The position numbers and the translations under genes are program-made. 7,114 nucleotides of DNA, taken from JACPIN01 sp964367085. GTDB taxonomy: Archaea; Nanobdellota; Nanobdellia; SCGC-AAA011-G17; ARS1403. Numbering within the stretch: the stretch's first letter is position 1; each line of letters opens with the position of its first letter. The stretch covers positions 1-7,114 of the forward strand of contig CAYIWL010000043.1 of NCBI GenBank assembly GCA_964367085.1, in the 5' to 3' direction. The notes beneath the pieces were generated by a model. It saw only the letters and a list, made by a program, of their open reading frames with translations, had not been told where the DNA came from and ran no database searches. This document shows, in pieces, positions 1 through 4,806 of the stretch.

Positions 1-519
1 TGAAACTGATTTGATTTTTTTCTTCATATGATTTAATGCTACTAATGTTGAATGAACCACACCAAATCCTGTGCTGCCTAACTCATGAGGAATTCCTCCC
101 ATTTTTTTTGGCTTGCCTGTGCATGATTTTCTATTTCCATTTGCTTTTGCAAACCATTCCATTTCTTCTTCTGCAGTATTTATATCTGGAGCTGCAACAT
201 ACAAATCTGGACAGACAATTTTTAGTGCTTTAGAAAATGCTTCTATTATTTCTTTCTTTTTTTCCAATGAAAATTCTTTTGGATTTGCAATTATTCCTGA
301 TTTTCCTCCGCCAAATGGCAATTCTGCCAGAGCATTTTTCCACGTCATTGTCCTAGCTAATTTTGCAACTTCATCTACTGAAATCGTTGGCGTCATTCTT
401 ATTCCGCCTTTAGCAGGACCTAATGACAAATTATCTAAAACTGCAAACCCTCTCATTCCTACTTTTGGATTATAGATCTGAAGAATTTTTTCAGGGCCGT
501 ATACATCAAAGTCTACCAT
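1..519 (-). CDS. Glu/Leu/Phe/Val dehydrogenase, N-terminal part (C-terminus beyond window)
   Basis: Seen: 173 codons from an ATG at 517-519 run without a stop to the window edge, so the NAD(P)-binding C-terminal domain is missing. The N-terminal substrate domain is clear: GPAKGGIRM (residues 34-42, substrate Lys37), WKNALAELPFGGGKSG (60-75, catalytic Lys73), APDINT (110-115, catalytic Asp112), TGKP (134-137) and GGIPHELGSTGFGV (141-154). Family knowledge: these enzymes catalyse reversible oxidative deamination of an amino acid to a 2-oxoacid plus ammonia in the cytoplasm. Lys37 in GPAKGG, where leucine dehydrogenases have a hydrophobic residue, points to glutamate, but specificity is not settled. 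The N-terminus is shorter than in classical hexameric glutamate dehydrogenases, as in the short archaeal subfamily. The start overlaps the upstream channel gene by 7 bases (513-519) and has a GAGGGGAG ribosome binding site, so translation is probably coupled. Confidence 0.92.
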   Translation of the reverse strand, partial: MVDFDVYGPEKILQIYNPKVGMRGFAVLDNLSLGPAKGGIRMTPTISVDEVAKLARTMTWKNALAELPFGGGKSGIIANPKEFSLEKKKEIIEAFSKALKIVCPDLYVAAPDINTAEEEMEWFAKANGNRKSCTGKPKKMGGIPHELGSTGFGVVHSTLVALNHMKKKIKSVS

Positions 520-911
520 TTTCTCCCCTCTTCCAAAAGTTTTCTCTTCATGAGCCCTTTATTTATTTTACTATTAATTAATCTTTTTCTGTCTTTCAGT
601 AAAGTGCCATATCCAGAATCATAAGCATTTGAAACAACACGATGGATATTGACTCCATGATTAACAATGCGCTCCCCTATGATTGAGCCAAGTGTGTAAA
701 GCACGAACCCTATTCCAAAAAGGGCGTAAAATGAAACAAAGATTTTACTCGAATCTTTTGAAGGATGCAAATCCCCATAACCGATGGTAGTCAATGTTAT
801 AGTTGAAAAATAAAAAGAATCTGCATATGACCATTCTTCTGCATAATGAAAATATAATGTGCCGACTAGCAAAAAACCAATTAACAATATGATACTTATT
901 CTCTCTCTCAT
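513..911 (-). CDS. Two-transmembrane potassium channel protein
   Basis: 132-residue membrane protein with the architecture of a minimal K+ channel subunit: transmembrane helix 1 at about 5-22, a pore helix and selectivity filter TTIGYGD at 41-47, transmembrane helix 2 at about 55-79, and a basic cytoplasmic tail of about 50 residues. Family knowledge: four such subunits form a K+-selective pore; GYG backbone carbonyls coordinate K+. There is no voltage-sensor segment and no recognisable RCK/TrkA-N domain, so gating cannot be assigned. The gene starts 6 bases after the glutaredoxin stop and its final seven bases overlap the dehydrogenase start, so it is an internal operon gene. Confident as a channel; physiological role (K+ uptake or membrane potential) is inference. 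Confidence 0.9.
   Translation of the reverse strand: MRERISIILLIGFLLVGTLYFHYAEEWSYADSFYFSTITLTTIGYGDLHPSKDSSKIFVSFYALFGIGFVLYTLGSIIGERIVNHGVNIHRVVSNAYDSGYGTLLKDRKRLINSKINKGLMKRKLLEEGRKW
523..530 (-). promoter_or_regulatory. Ribosome binding site of the dehydrogenase gene
   Basis: GAGGGGAG lies 3 bases ahead of the ATG at 519, inside the last codons of the channel gene. It is purine-rich and fits the archaeal Shine-Dalgarno core, fixing the dehydrogenase start. Confidence 0.6.
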
Positions 912-917
912 TTTTAC

Positions 918-1184
918 CTATTTTATGTTTAATTTTTTCTTTAGTGCTGACTCGTCAAATCCGATAATTGCGTCATTCCATTTTTCGTCGATAAGTATAA
1001 CTGGCACTCCGTGTTGGCCTGTTTTTTCTACCATCTTCATCCCGGCCTTATTGTCGTTTTCGACGTTAATGTCCTTATACTTCACATTATGTTTTTTGAA
1101 GAATTCTTTTGCATGGTTACAATATACGCAACTTGGCAGACTAAATATCTTCACATCGTGCTGTTTTTTTGAATTTTCTGCCAT
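918..1184 (-). CDS. Glutaredoxin-like thiol-disulfide oxidoreductase
   Basis: 88 residues with a thioredoxin fold of glutaredoxin type: beta strand VKIFSLPSC, redox motif CVYC at 19-22, the cis-proline motif GVPV at 59-62, and a C-terminal GFD (75-77) as in glutaredoxins of the NrdH or archaeal type. It likely reduces protein disulfides in the cytoplasm; the reductant and partners cannot be read from the sequence. I chose the ATG at 1184 because GAGG sits 5 bases upstream and a TATA-like element ends at 1218, which would put transcription start near 1193. An in-frame GTG at 1205 would add seven residues but has no binding site and lies too close to that TATA element. The gene follows the aminopeptidase by 53 bases and precedes the channel by 6. 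Confidence 0.88.
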   Translation of the reverse strand: MAENSKKQHDVKIFSLPSCVYCNHAKEFFKKHNVKYKDINVENDNKAGMKMVEKTGQHGVPVILIDEKWNDAIIGFDESALKKKLNIK

Positions 1185-1217
1185 ATCGTCCTCGCTTATC
1201 CACACATTAGAAACTCA

Positions 1218-1225
1218 TTATTAAA
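1218..1225 (-). promoter_or_regulatory. Possible internal TATA box ahead of the glutaredoxin gene
   Basis: TTTAATAA on the minus strand lies in the 53-base gap after the aminopeptidase stop. At archaeal spacing it would start transcription about 9 bases before the ATG at 1184. In such AT-rich DNA a chance match is possible, and read-through from upstream is an alternative. Confidence 0.35.
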
Positions 1226-1237
1226 TATTTCTATTGA

Positions 1238-2272
1238 TTAAAAAGTATGTTTTTGCGGCGGGTTCTTCAAAAATTCATATAAAATTTTTATTGCCCCCCT
1301 TACATCGCGCATGTCTGCAATTCCTATTGTTGAGTGTATATTTCTTACTGCCACTCCGATTGCCGTCGATGGCGTTCCTCCTTTTGACAACATTATATTG
1401 GTTGCATCCGTCGTTCCAAATGAAGATACATCTTTTTGCATATGGATATTTAGTTTGTTCGCTATTTTTTCTAGAATGATATTTAGATGCTTATCAGCTA
1501 TCATCTCTGCATCTTTTACGGTTATTACTGGGCCATTGCCCAACATTCTTGTCGTGCCGACTATTCCATCCATTGCTGAAACAACATCTATTGCTATCCC
1601 CCAATCCGGGTTTAAATTATAAATAGAGGTTTTTGCTCCATACAATCCTATTTCTTCTTGAACGGTGAAGATAAAATAGACATCTGCTTTTGCCTTCTTT
1701 AGTTTTCTTGCAAGCTCTATAAGAATGTAGCACCCGATTCTGTCATCTAATGCTTTTCCAGAAATCACATTTTCATTGCCTAAATATTCTAAATGATGAA
1801 GCGGGACAATATAGCATCCTACCTCGATGCCCTTTTTTATGCACTCCTCATTCGTAAGACCAACGTCAACATAGAGCTCTGAAACTGGCGGGATATTTTT
1901 TCTATCCAACGACCTGCCCTCATGGACTTCTTCAAATGTGATAACCCCATGACAAATTACTTTATTTTTCTGATCCATAACCTGGACTTTCTGGCCGACC
2001 AAGGCAATTGAATCAACACCGCCTACCTCTGATATTTTAAGATACCCATCCCGGTCTATCTTGCTTACCATCAAGCCAATTTCATCCATATGTGCTGCCA
2101 AGATGATTACTGGACCTTTCCCTTTTTTCCTACAGATCAGATTCCCCAGCTTATCAGTTTCAATCTGGTCCACATGCCCTTTCATTGCTTTTTTTATCAG
2201 ATTTCTGACTAAGTCTTCGTCTCCGCTTGGGCTAACTGCGTTAATTAGATTCTCTAAAATTTTTATTGATAT
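1238..2272 (-). CDS. M42 family metallo-aminopeptidase (TET/FrvX type), probable ATA start
   Basis: Cytoplasmic dinuclear metal aminopeptidase; relatives form 12-subunit TET complexes that trim peptides from the N-terminus. All metal and catalytic positions are visible (344-residue numbering): His61 in AAHMDEIG, Asp176-177 in KALDDRIG, catalytic Glu206 and Glu207 in VQEEIGLYGA, Asp229 in AIDVVSA, His313 in NIHSTIG. Their spacing matches characterised M42 enzymes. The first ATG is at 2185, but the frame stays open upstream and encodes LENLINAVSPSGDEDLV, the conserved N-terminal helix and PSG-E motif of the family, so translation should begin earlier. The only start position at good distance from the GAGGTGA binding site is ATA at 2272; the frame is closed by TAA at 2291-2293. 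A caller limited to usual starts would give 1238-2185 (315 residues). Either an AUA start or an ATG-to-ATA change is implied. The gene follows the amidotransferase by 22 bases. Confidence 0.9.
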   Translation of the reverse strand: MSIKILENLINAVSPSGDEDLVRNLIKKAMKGHVDQIETDKLGNLICRKKGKGPVIILAAHMDEIGLMVSKIDRDGYLKISEVGGVDSIALVGQKVQVMDQKNKVICHGVITFEEVHEGRSLDRKNIPPVSELYVDVGLTNEECIKKGIEVGCYIVPLHHLEYLGNENVISGKALDDRIGCYILIELARKLKKAKADVYFIFTVQEEIGLYGAKTSIYNLNPDWGIAIDVVSAMDGIVGTTRMLGNGPVITVKDAEMIADKHLNIILEKIANKLNIHMQKDVSSFGTTDATNIMLSKGGTPSTAIGVAVRNIHSTIGIADMRDVRGAIKILYEFLKNPPQKHTF

Positions 2273-2279
2273 TTTAATT

Positions 2280-2286
2280 TCACCTC
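2280..2286 (-). promoter_or_regulatory. Ribosome binding site pointing to a non-ATG start
   Basis: GAGGTGA is a strong archaeal Shine-Dalgarno sequence. Seven bases after it comes ATA TCA ATA AAA, which reads into the conserved N-terminus of the M42 peptidase. The GTG inside the site opens a different frame that stops after six codons, so it cannot be the peptidase start. Confidence 0.7.
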
Positions 2287-2294
2287 TTTTTTAT

Positions 2295-2864
2295 TCAGAA
2301 CTGTAAGTTTTTCTCATTTAATAATCTTGCTCTTTGCTGTGGAGATATTTTTTCAAATTTATTAATAACTTCCTTATTGAAAACTTCTGGATGAAATAAC
2401 AACCCATAATGGTTATCCTTTTTTATTGCTTGTATTGATTTTGAAGACCTTGCTAGCAGCTCAAATCCTTTTGGAAGAGTTACCGAAAATTGATGGAGAG
2501 AATAAACTTTTTTTATATCTTCGATTAAAAAATCTTTTTTCAAAGCTTTGATTTCTACCTGGCCAATTTCTTTTGCTTTTTTCAGTTTTGCTCCATTTAC
2601 CAATGCTAAAATTTGCATTCCAGCACAAATTCCAAGAACAGGTTTTTTATAATCCCTTATCCAAGAAAATTTTTCTAGATCTTTTAAGTATTCATCATCC
2701 TTTAAAGAAGTTCCTGCAATTATTATTTTCTCCGCTTGTTCTAGATCTTTTTGTTTTAGAGTTTTATAATGAACTACTTTGTAATTTTTTAATAAGCCTG
2801 TAATTGGTTTTATAAATTCTAAATCATGCAACCTATGTTTATTTAGATTAATTATTAAAATCAT
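2295..2864 (-). CDS. Class I glutamine amidotransferase (standalone GATase)
   Basis: 189 residues, the size of a free-standing class I glutaminase subunit. The Cys-His-Glu triad is visible: nucleophile Cys80 in LGICAGMQ, and His158 and Glu160 in LLFHPEV. The family hydrolyses glutamine to glutamate and passes ammonia to a partner synthetase. Overall it resembles the glutaminase subunit of archaeal GMP synthetase, but where that family has a GGP motif this protein has AGTSLKDD (50-57), so I do not call it GuaA. Its ATG overlaps the stop of the upstream 79-residue gene (ATGA at 2861-2864), and that gene in turn overlaps a Dph6-like ATP pyrophosphatase. This argues that its ammonia goes to that enzyme; this is inference. 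Other class I glutaminase roles remain possible. Confidence 0.88.
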   Translation of the reverse strand: MILIINLNKHRLHDLEFIKPITGLLKNYKVVHYKTLKQKDLEQAEKIIIAGTSLKDDEYLKDLEKFSWIRDYKKPVLGICAGMQILALVNGAKLKKAKEIGQVEIKALKKDFLIEDIKKVYSLHQFSVTLPKGFELLARSSKSIQAIKKDNHYGLLFHPEVFNKEVINKFEKISPQQRARLLNEKNLQF

Positions 2865-3100
2865 CCTATCCCTTGCACCCCAAAAAGTAGTTTGAATTTA
2901 TTTTCATTTTTCTTTTGTGAAACTATTCCATCTTTAGATGAAATAATTATAACCTTCTTGAAAAACCAAAATCTGAAATAGATTCCAGATATCTTTTTAG
3001 GGAAAATAAATTTGCTTATTCTATATTCATTATCCTCTTCTATCTCTGTTGATAAAAAAGTTGGATTCCCCAATCCCATTTCAGCATAAACTTTTTTCAT
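2861..3100 (-). CDS. Small protein of unknown function between Dph6-like and GATase genes
   Basis: 79 residues from the ATG at 3100, which forms an ATGA overlap with the stop of the Dph6-like gene; its own stop forms an ATGA overlap with the GATase start. An earlier ATG at 3118 would add six residues but lies deeper inside the upstream gene. I do not recognise the family. The protein has an N-terminal MKKVYAEMGLGNPTF, a short acidic stretch (20-25), and a central segment rich in beta-branched and aromatic residues (about 31-55) flanked by lysines, then a basic stretch and a hydrophobic C-terminus ending in GVQGIG. There is no signal peptide and no Cys or His metal site. The central segment reads as beta strands rather than a membrane helix because of its charged interruptions. 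Double overlap suggests fixed stoichiometry with its neighbours. Confidence 0.72.
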   Translation of the reverse strand: MKKVYAEMGLGNPTFLSTEIEEDNEYRISKFIFPKKISGIYFRFWFFKKVIIISSKDGIVSQKKNENKFKLLFGVQGIG

Positions 3101-3690
3101 TTTCTGAACAGAGGGCAATCAATTATTTCTGTCTCTGCCTCGCCTCCCTCAAATGCTGGATTGAATTTATATCTTCTGCTGAGTTCAATTATTTTTAGCA
3201 GAGATTTTTTGTCTATGATTTTACTTATCCATGAATTGTCTAGCCCATCAGCCGCTACTTTTACAATTTTAAATTTGAAACCATTTTCGACTAATTCGTT
3301 TAGCAGTTCAATTTGATCTTTCTGCCATAAAGGATTGAAGCAGTAAATATCTAATTCATTACAGGTTTTTTGTATTCTTGATGCTTGATACGTTGAAGCA
3401 ACTGCCCCGGTTACAATCCCCTCTATCTTGTACTCTTTGATTGCTTTCTTAACTGCCTTTTTTAAATCAGATAATTCTTTTTCCTTTTCTCCTGCTGTTT
3501 TAATTTTTATTAACGGCAGCTGCATTTTTTCAGCCAAACTATCAACATTGTCGACGGGAGTGTGAAACATGTAACTATCTTTGTTTTTTGAATCTAATGT
3601 GATAAGGCAAGCGATTTCATGCTCTTTTGATGCCTTGTACATTGCAAAAGTTGAGTCCTTGCCTCCTGAAAATAAAACTGCTAGTTTCAT
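3097..3690 (-). CDS. Dph6-like ATP pyrophosphatase (diphthine-ammonia ligase family)
   Basis: 197-residue N-type ATP pyrophosphatase. Seen: the PP-loop SGGKDS at 8-13, VTGAVASTYQASR at 93-105, PLWQKDQ at 120-126, and EGGEAET at 181-187 followed by DCPLF, all hallmarks of the Dph6/MJ0570 family. Known role: ATP-dependent amidation of diphthine to diphthamide on elongation factor 2, with free ammonium as nitrogen donor in the characterised eukaryotic enzyme. The protein ends right after CPLFRK, whereas family members usually continue for about 20-30 residues, so the C-terminus is short. It is the first gene of the minus-strand run: ATG at 3690 lies 22 bases after a TATA-like TTTTTAAAA, which suggests a leaderless or nearly leaderless transcript. 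Its coupling to a glutaminase gene is the odd point. Confidence 0.9.
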   Translation of the reverse strand: MKLAVLFSGGKDSTFAMYKASKEHEIACLITLDSKNKDSYMFHTPVDNVDSLAEKMQLPLIKIKTAGEKEKELSDLKKAVKKAIKEYKIEGIVTGAVASTYQASRIQKTCNELDIYCFNPLWQKDQIELLNELVENGFKFKIVKVAADGLDNSWISKIIDKKSLLKIIELSRRYKFNPAFEGGEAETEIIDCPLFRK

Positions 3691-3712
3691 ATTTAATCTG
3701 TCTGAAATTCGT

Positions 3713-3721
3713 TTTAAAAAC
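3713..3721 (-). promoter_or_regulatory. TATA box of the dph6-led operon
   Basis: TTTTTAAAA on the minus strand ends 22 bases before the ATG at 3690, the spacing expected for a near-leaderless archaeal transcript. It directly abuts the TATA element assigned to the divergent tRNA-Leu. The neighbouring TATATAAAAG (complement of 3721-3730) is an alternative. Confidence 0.5.
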
Positions 3722-3730
3722 TTTTATATA
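3722..3730 (+). promoter_or_regulatory. TATA box of tRNA-Leu
   Basis: TTTTATATA is close to the archaeal TATA consensus and ends 24 bases before the first base of the tRNA. The tRNA-Arg gene has a TATA-like element with the same 24-base gap. Confidence 0.6.
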
Positions 3731-3754
3731 CGGATTTTACCGAGATTTATATAT
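3731..3754 (+). promoter_or_regulatory. Conserved tRNA promoter-proximal segment, copy 1
   Basis: The 24 bases between TATA box and tRNA-Leu, together with the first two tRNA bases, match the same interval of tRNA-Arg at 22 of 26 positions without gaps. The cores ATTTTACC and TATATGC are shared. Initiation would fall in its last bases. Confidence 0.5.
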
Positions 3755-3838
3755 GCGGGGATGCCGGAGTGGTCAAACGGGCTTGGCTCAAGACCAAGTG
3801 GCTTAGTGCCTACGCAGGTTCAAACCCTGCTCCCCGCA
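3755..3838 (+). tRNA. tRNA-Leu (anticodon CAA)
   Basis: Complete class II tRNA. Acceptor GCGGGGA pairs with TCCCCGC, discriminator A3838. The D stem is CCG/CGG, the anticodon stem CTTGG/CCAAG encloses loop CTCAAGA with anticodon CAA (reads UUG), the long variable arm has stem GGC/GCC, and the T arm is GCAGG-TTCAAAC-CCTGC. Size, variable arm and discriminator A fit leucine. There is no intron and no encoded CCA. Its 3' part (3803-3838) recurs in diverged form at 4761-4795 beyond the endonuclease gene. Confidence 0.95.
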
Positions 3839-3957
3839 CTATCCACAAACTTTGTTTCTATTTATAACACCGTTTTTAATTTTGTTTAGAAAATATTCAT
3901 TATAAATGAAGAAGAGGAAAAGAAAACAATTTAAGTAAGTTAATCTTAATGTTTTAA

Positions 3958-4764
3958 ATGGATAAAAAAAGTTTAAAATATAATGATAGAATTTTGCTAT
4001 TAGATTTTGAAACTGTAAAGAAGAAATGCAGACTAAATAACTTTAGCCAAAAAACGTTGCTTGAAAGAAGTATACTTCCACTATATGCAACTCCCTTACT
4101 TGCAAATTTCTGTGGGCATTTAATTGGTGATGGTGGTCTAAAGTTACTTAATAATGATCAAGGAGCTGCAGTTAGATTTTATGGAACAAAGAAAAAGCTG
4201 TTAAAATTAGTAAAAGATTATGATACACTATTTCACAGAAAAATTAGATTAACAAAAAGGAGTAGACCAAATGAAAATGGATATAGAATAGATGCAACTG
4301 ATACCCATGTCGTAAGAATTCTAAAACTTATGGGCATCCCTACTGGAGATAAGGTACTCTCTAAATTTAGGGTACCTTTATGGATTACGAATTCGGATTT
4401 ATCTATAAAAAAAGCTTTTCTTCAAGCGCTTTCTGATGATGAGCTTGAAGGGATATATAAGGAAAATGGGAAGCCTGATACTTGGCATGGTCTAAGGTTT
4501 AAAATGTCCAAAAAGAAAGAGTTGATAAAACATCATATTAAATTTTTGGAACAAATTCGTTTGTTATTTAAATCTTTTAATATTGAAACATCTGATATTA
4601 AAATATCCTACAATGAGGAATTTAAGCGTAAAGATGGAAACATTACTTATCCTGCTTATTTCAGGATAGTAAACAAAAAACAAAATAGAGAAACATTTCT
4701 GAAAGAGGTAGGTTTTCAAATGGATACTAATAAAAATGAACAATTAATAAAATCGTTAGTTTAG
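3958..4764 (+). CDS. LAGLIDADG homing endonuclease
   Basis: 268 residues, the size of a monomeric two-motif LAGLIDADG endonuclease. Motif 1 is FCGHLIGDGG (51-60, acidic Asp58); motif 2 is FLQALSDDELEG (154-165, acidic Asp160-Glu162). Between them GIPTGDKV and FRVPLWI (126-143) match segments typical of archaeal LAGLIDADG proteins. Such enzymes cut a long target site in double-stranded DNA and promote copying of their own gene. It is free-standing: no intein splicing motifs. The ATG at 3958 is the first in frame after a TAA at 3955-3957, without a Shine-Dalgarno site. The stop TAG (4762-4764) lies in the tRNA-like 3' sequence. Motif 2 is degenerate in its last positions, so activity is likely but not certain. 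The gene is visibly more A-rich than its neighbours, consistent with transfer. Confidence 0.87.
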   Translation: MDKKSLKYNDRILLLDFETVKKKCRLNNFSQKTLLERSILPLYATPLLANFCGHLIGDGGLKLLNNDQGAAVRFYGTKKKLLKLVKDYDTLFHRKIRLTKRSRPNENGYRIDATDTHVVRILKLMGIPTGDKVLSKFRVPLWITNSDLSIKKAFLQALSDDELEGIYKENGKPDTWHGLRFKMSKKKELIKHHIKFLEQIRLLFKSFNIETSDIKISYNEEFKRKDGNITYPAYFRIVNKKQNRETFLKEVGFQMDTNKNEQLIKSLV

Positions 4765-4795
4765 TGCTATGCAGGTTCGAATCCTGTCTCCCGCA
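4761..4795 (+). pseudogene. tRNA-Leu 3' fragment (variable arm, T arm, acceptor strand)
   Basis: Begins with TTAGTGC of the variable arm, then T arm GCAGG-TTCGAAT-CCTGT with a full stem (one G-T pair) and a canonical loop, acceptor strand CTCCCGC and A in the discriminator place. No D arm, anticodon arm or 5' acceptor precedes it. CTCCCGC pairs imperfectly with the 5' strand GCGGGGA of the local tRNA-Leu (one wobble, one A-C mismatch), so it comes either from another leucine isoacceptor or from a displaced, drifting copy. It overlaps the endonuclease stop by four bases. Confidence 0.8.
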
Positions 4796-4806
4796 AAATA
4801 TAGAAA

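Larger units (their letters stand above)
3839..4795 (+). mobile_element. Candidate homing-endonuclease insertion bounded by tRNA-Leu 3' sequences
   Basis: The unit begins after the intact tRNA-Leu, holds 119 AT-rich bases without a gene, then a LAGLIDADG gene, and ends with a second copy of the 3' part of a tRNA-Leu. The copies at 3803-3838 and 4761-4795 align at 29 of 36 positions with one gap. This is the layout left when a mobile unit enters a tRNA gene and carries, or leaves behind, its 3' end. No integrase, transposase or terminal inverted repeat is visible, so mobility would rest on the endonuclease. Exact borders are inferred. Confidence 0.5.

Noticed and set aside
36..475. Plus-strand open frames opposite the dehydrogenase
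   Set aside because: They are antisense to a well-conserved protein-coding frame and resemble no known protein.
918..1205. GTG at 1205 as glutaredoxin start
   Set aside because: There is no ribosome binding site, and it is only 12 bases from the TATA-like element; ATG 1184 has GAGG at good spacing.
2295..2864. GMP synthetase glutaminase subunit (guaAA)
   Set aside because: Length and triad fit, but the GGP motif is replaced by AGTS and no GMP synthetase ATP pyrophosphatase is adjacent; the neighbour is of Dph6 type.
3839..3957. tRNA 5' remnant or attachment site in the AT-rich stretch before the endonuclease gene
   Set aside because: No acceptor, D-arm or repeat matching the tRNA was found there, only AT-rich sequence and short T runs.
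3755..4795. Canonical archaeal tRNA-Leu intron encoding the endonuclease
   Set aside because: A position 37/38 intron needs the 3' anticodon stem CCAAG in the 3' exon. The distal copy begins only in the variable arm, no bulge-helix-bulge pairing was apparent, and a complete tRNA already exists before the gene.
4760..4795. Functional 3' half of a trans-split tRNA
   Set aside because: No 5' half with a matching acceptor strand was seen in the window, and the flanks show no obvious long pairing arm. It cannot be excluded genome-wide.
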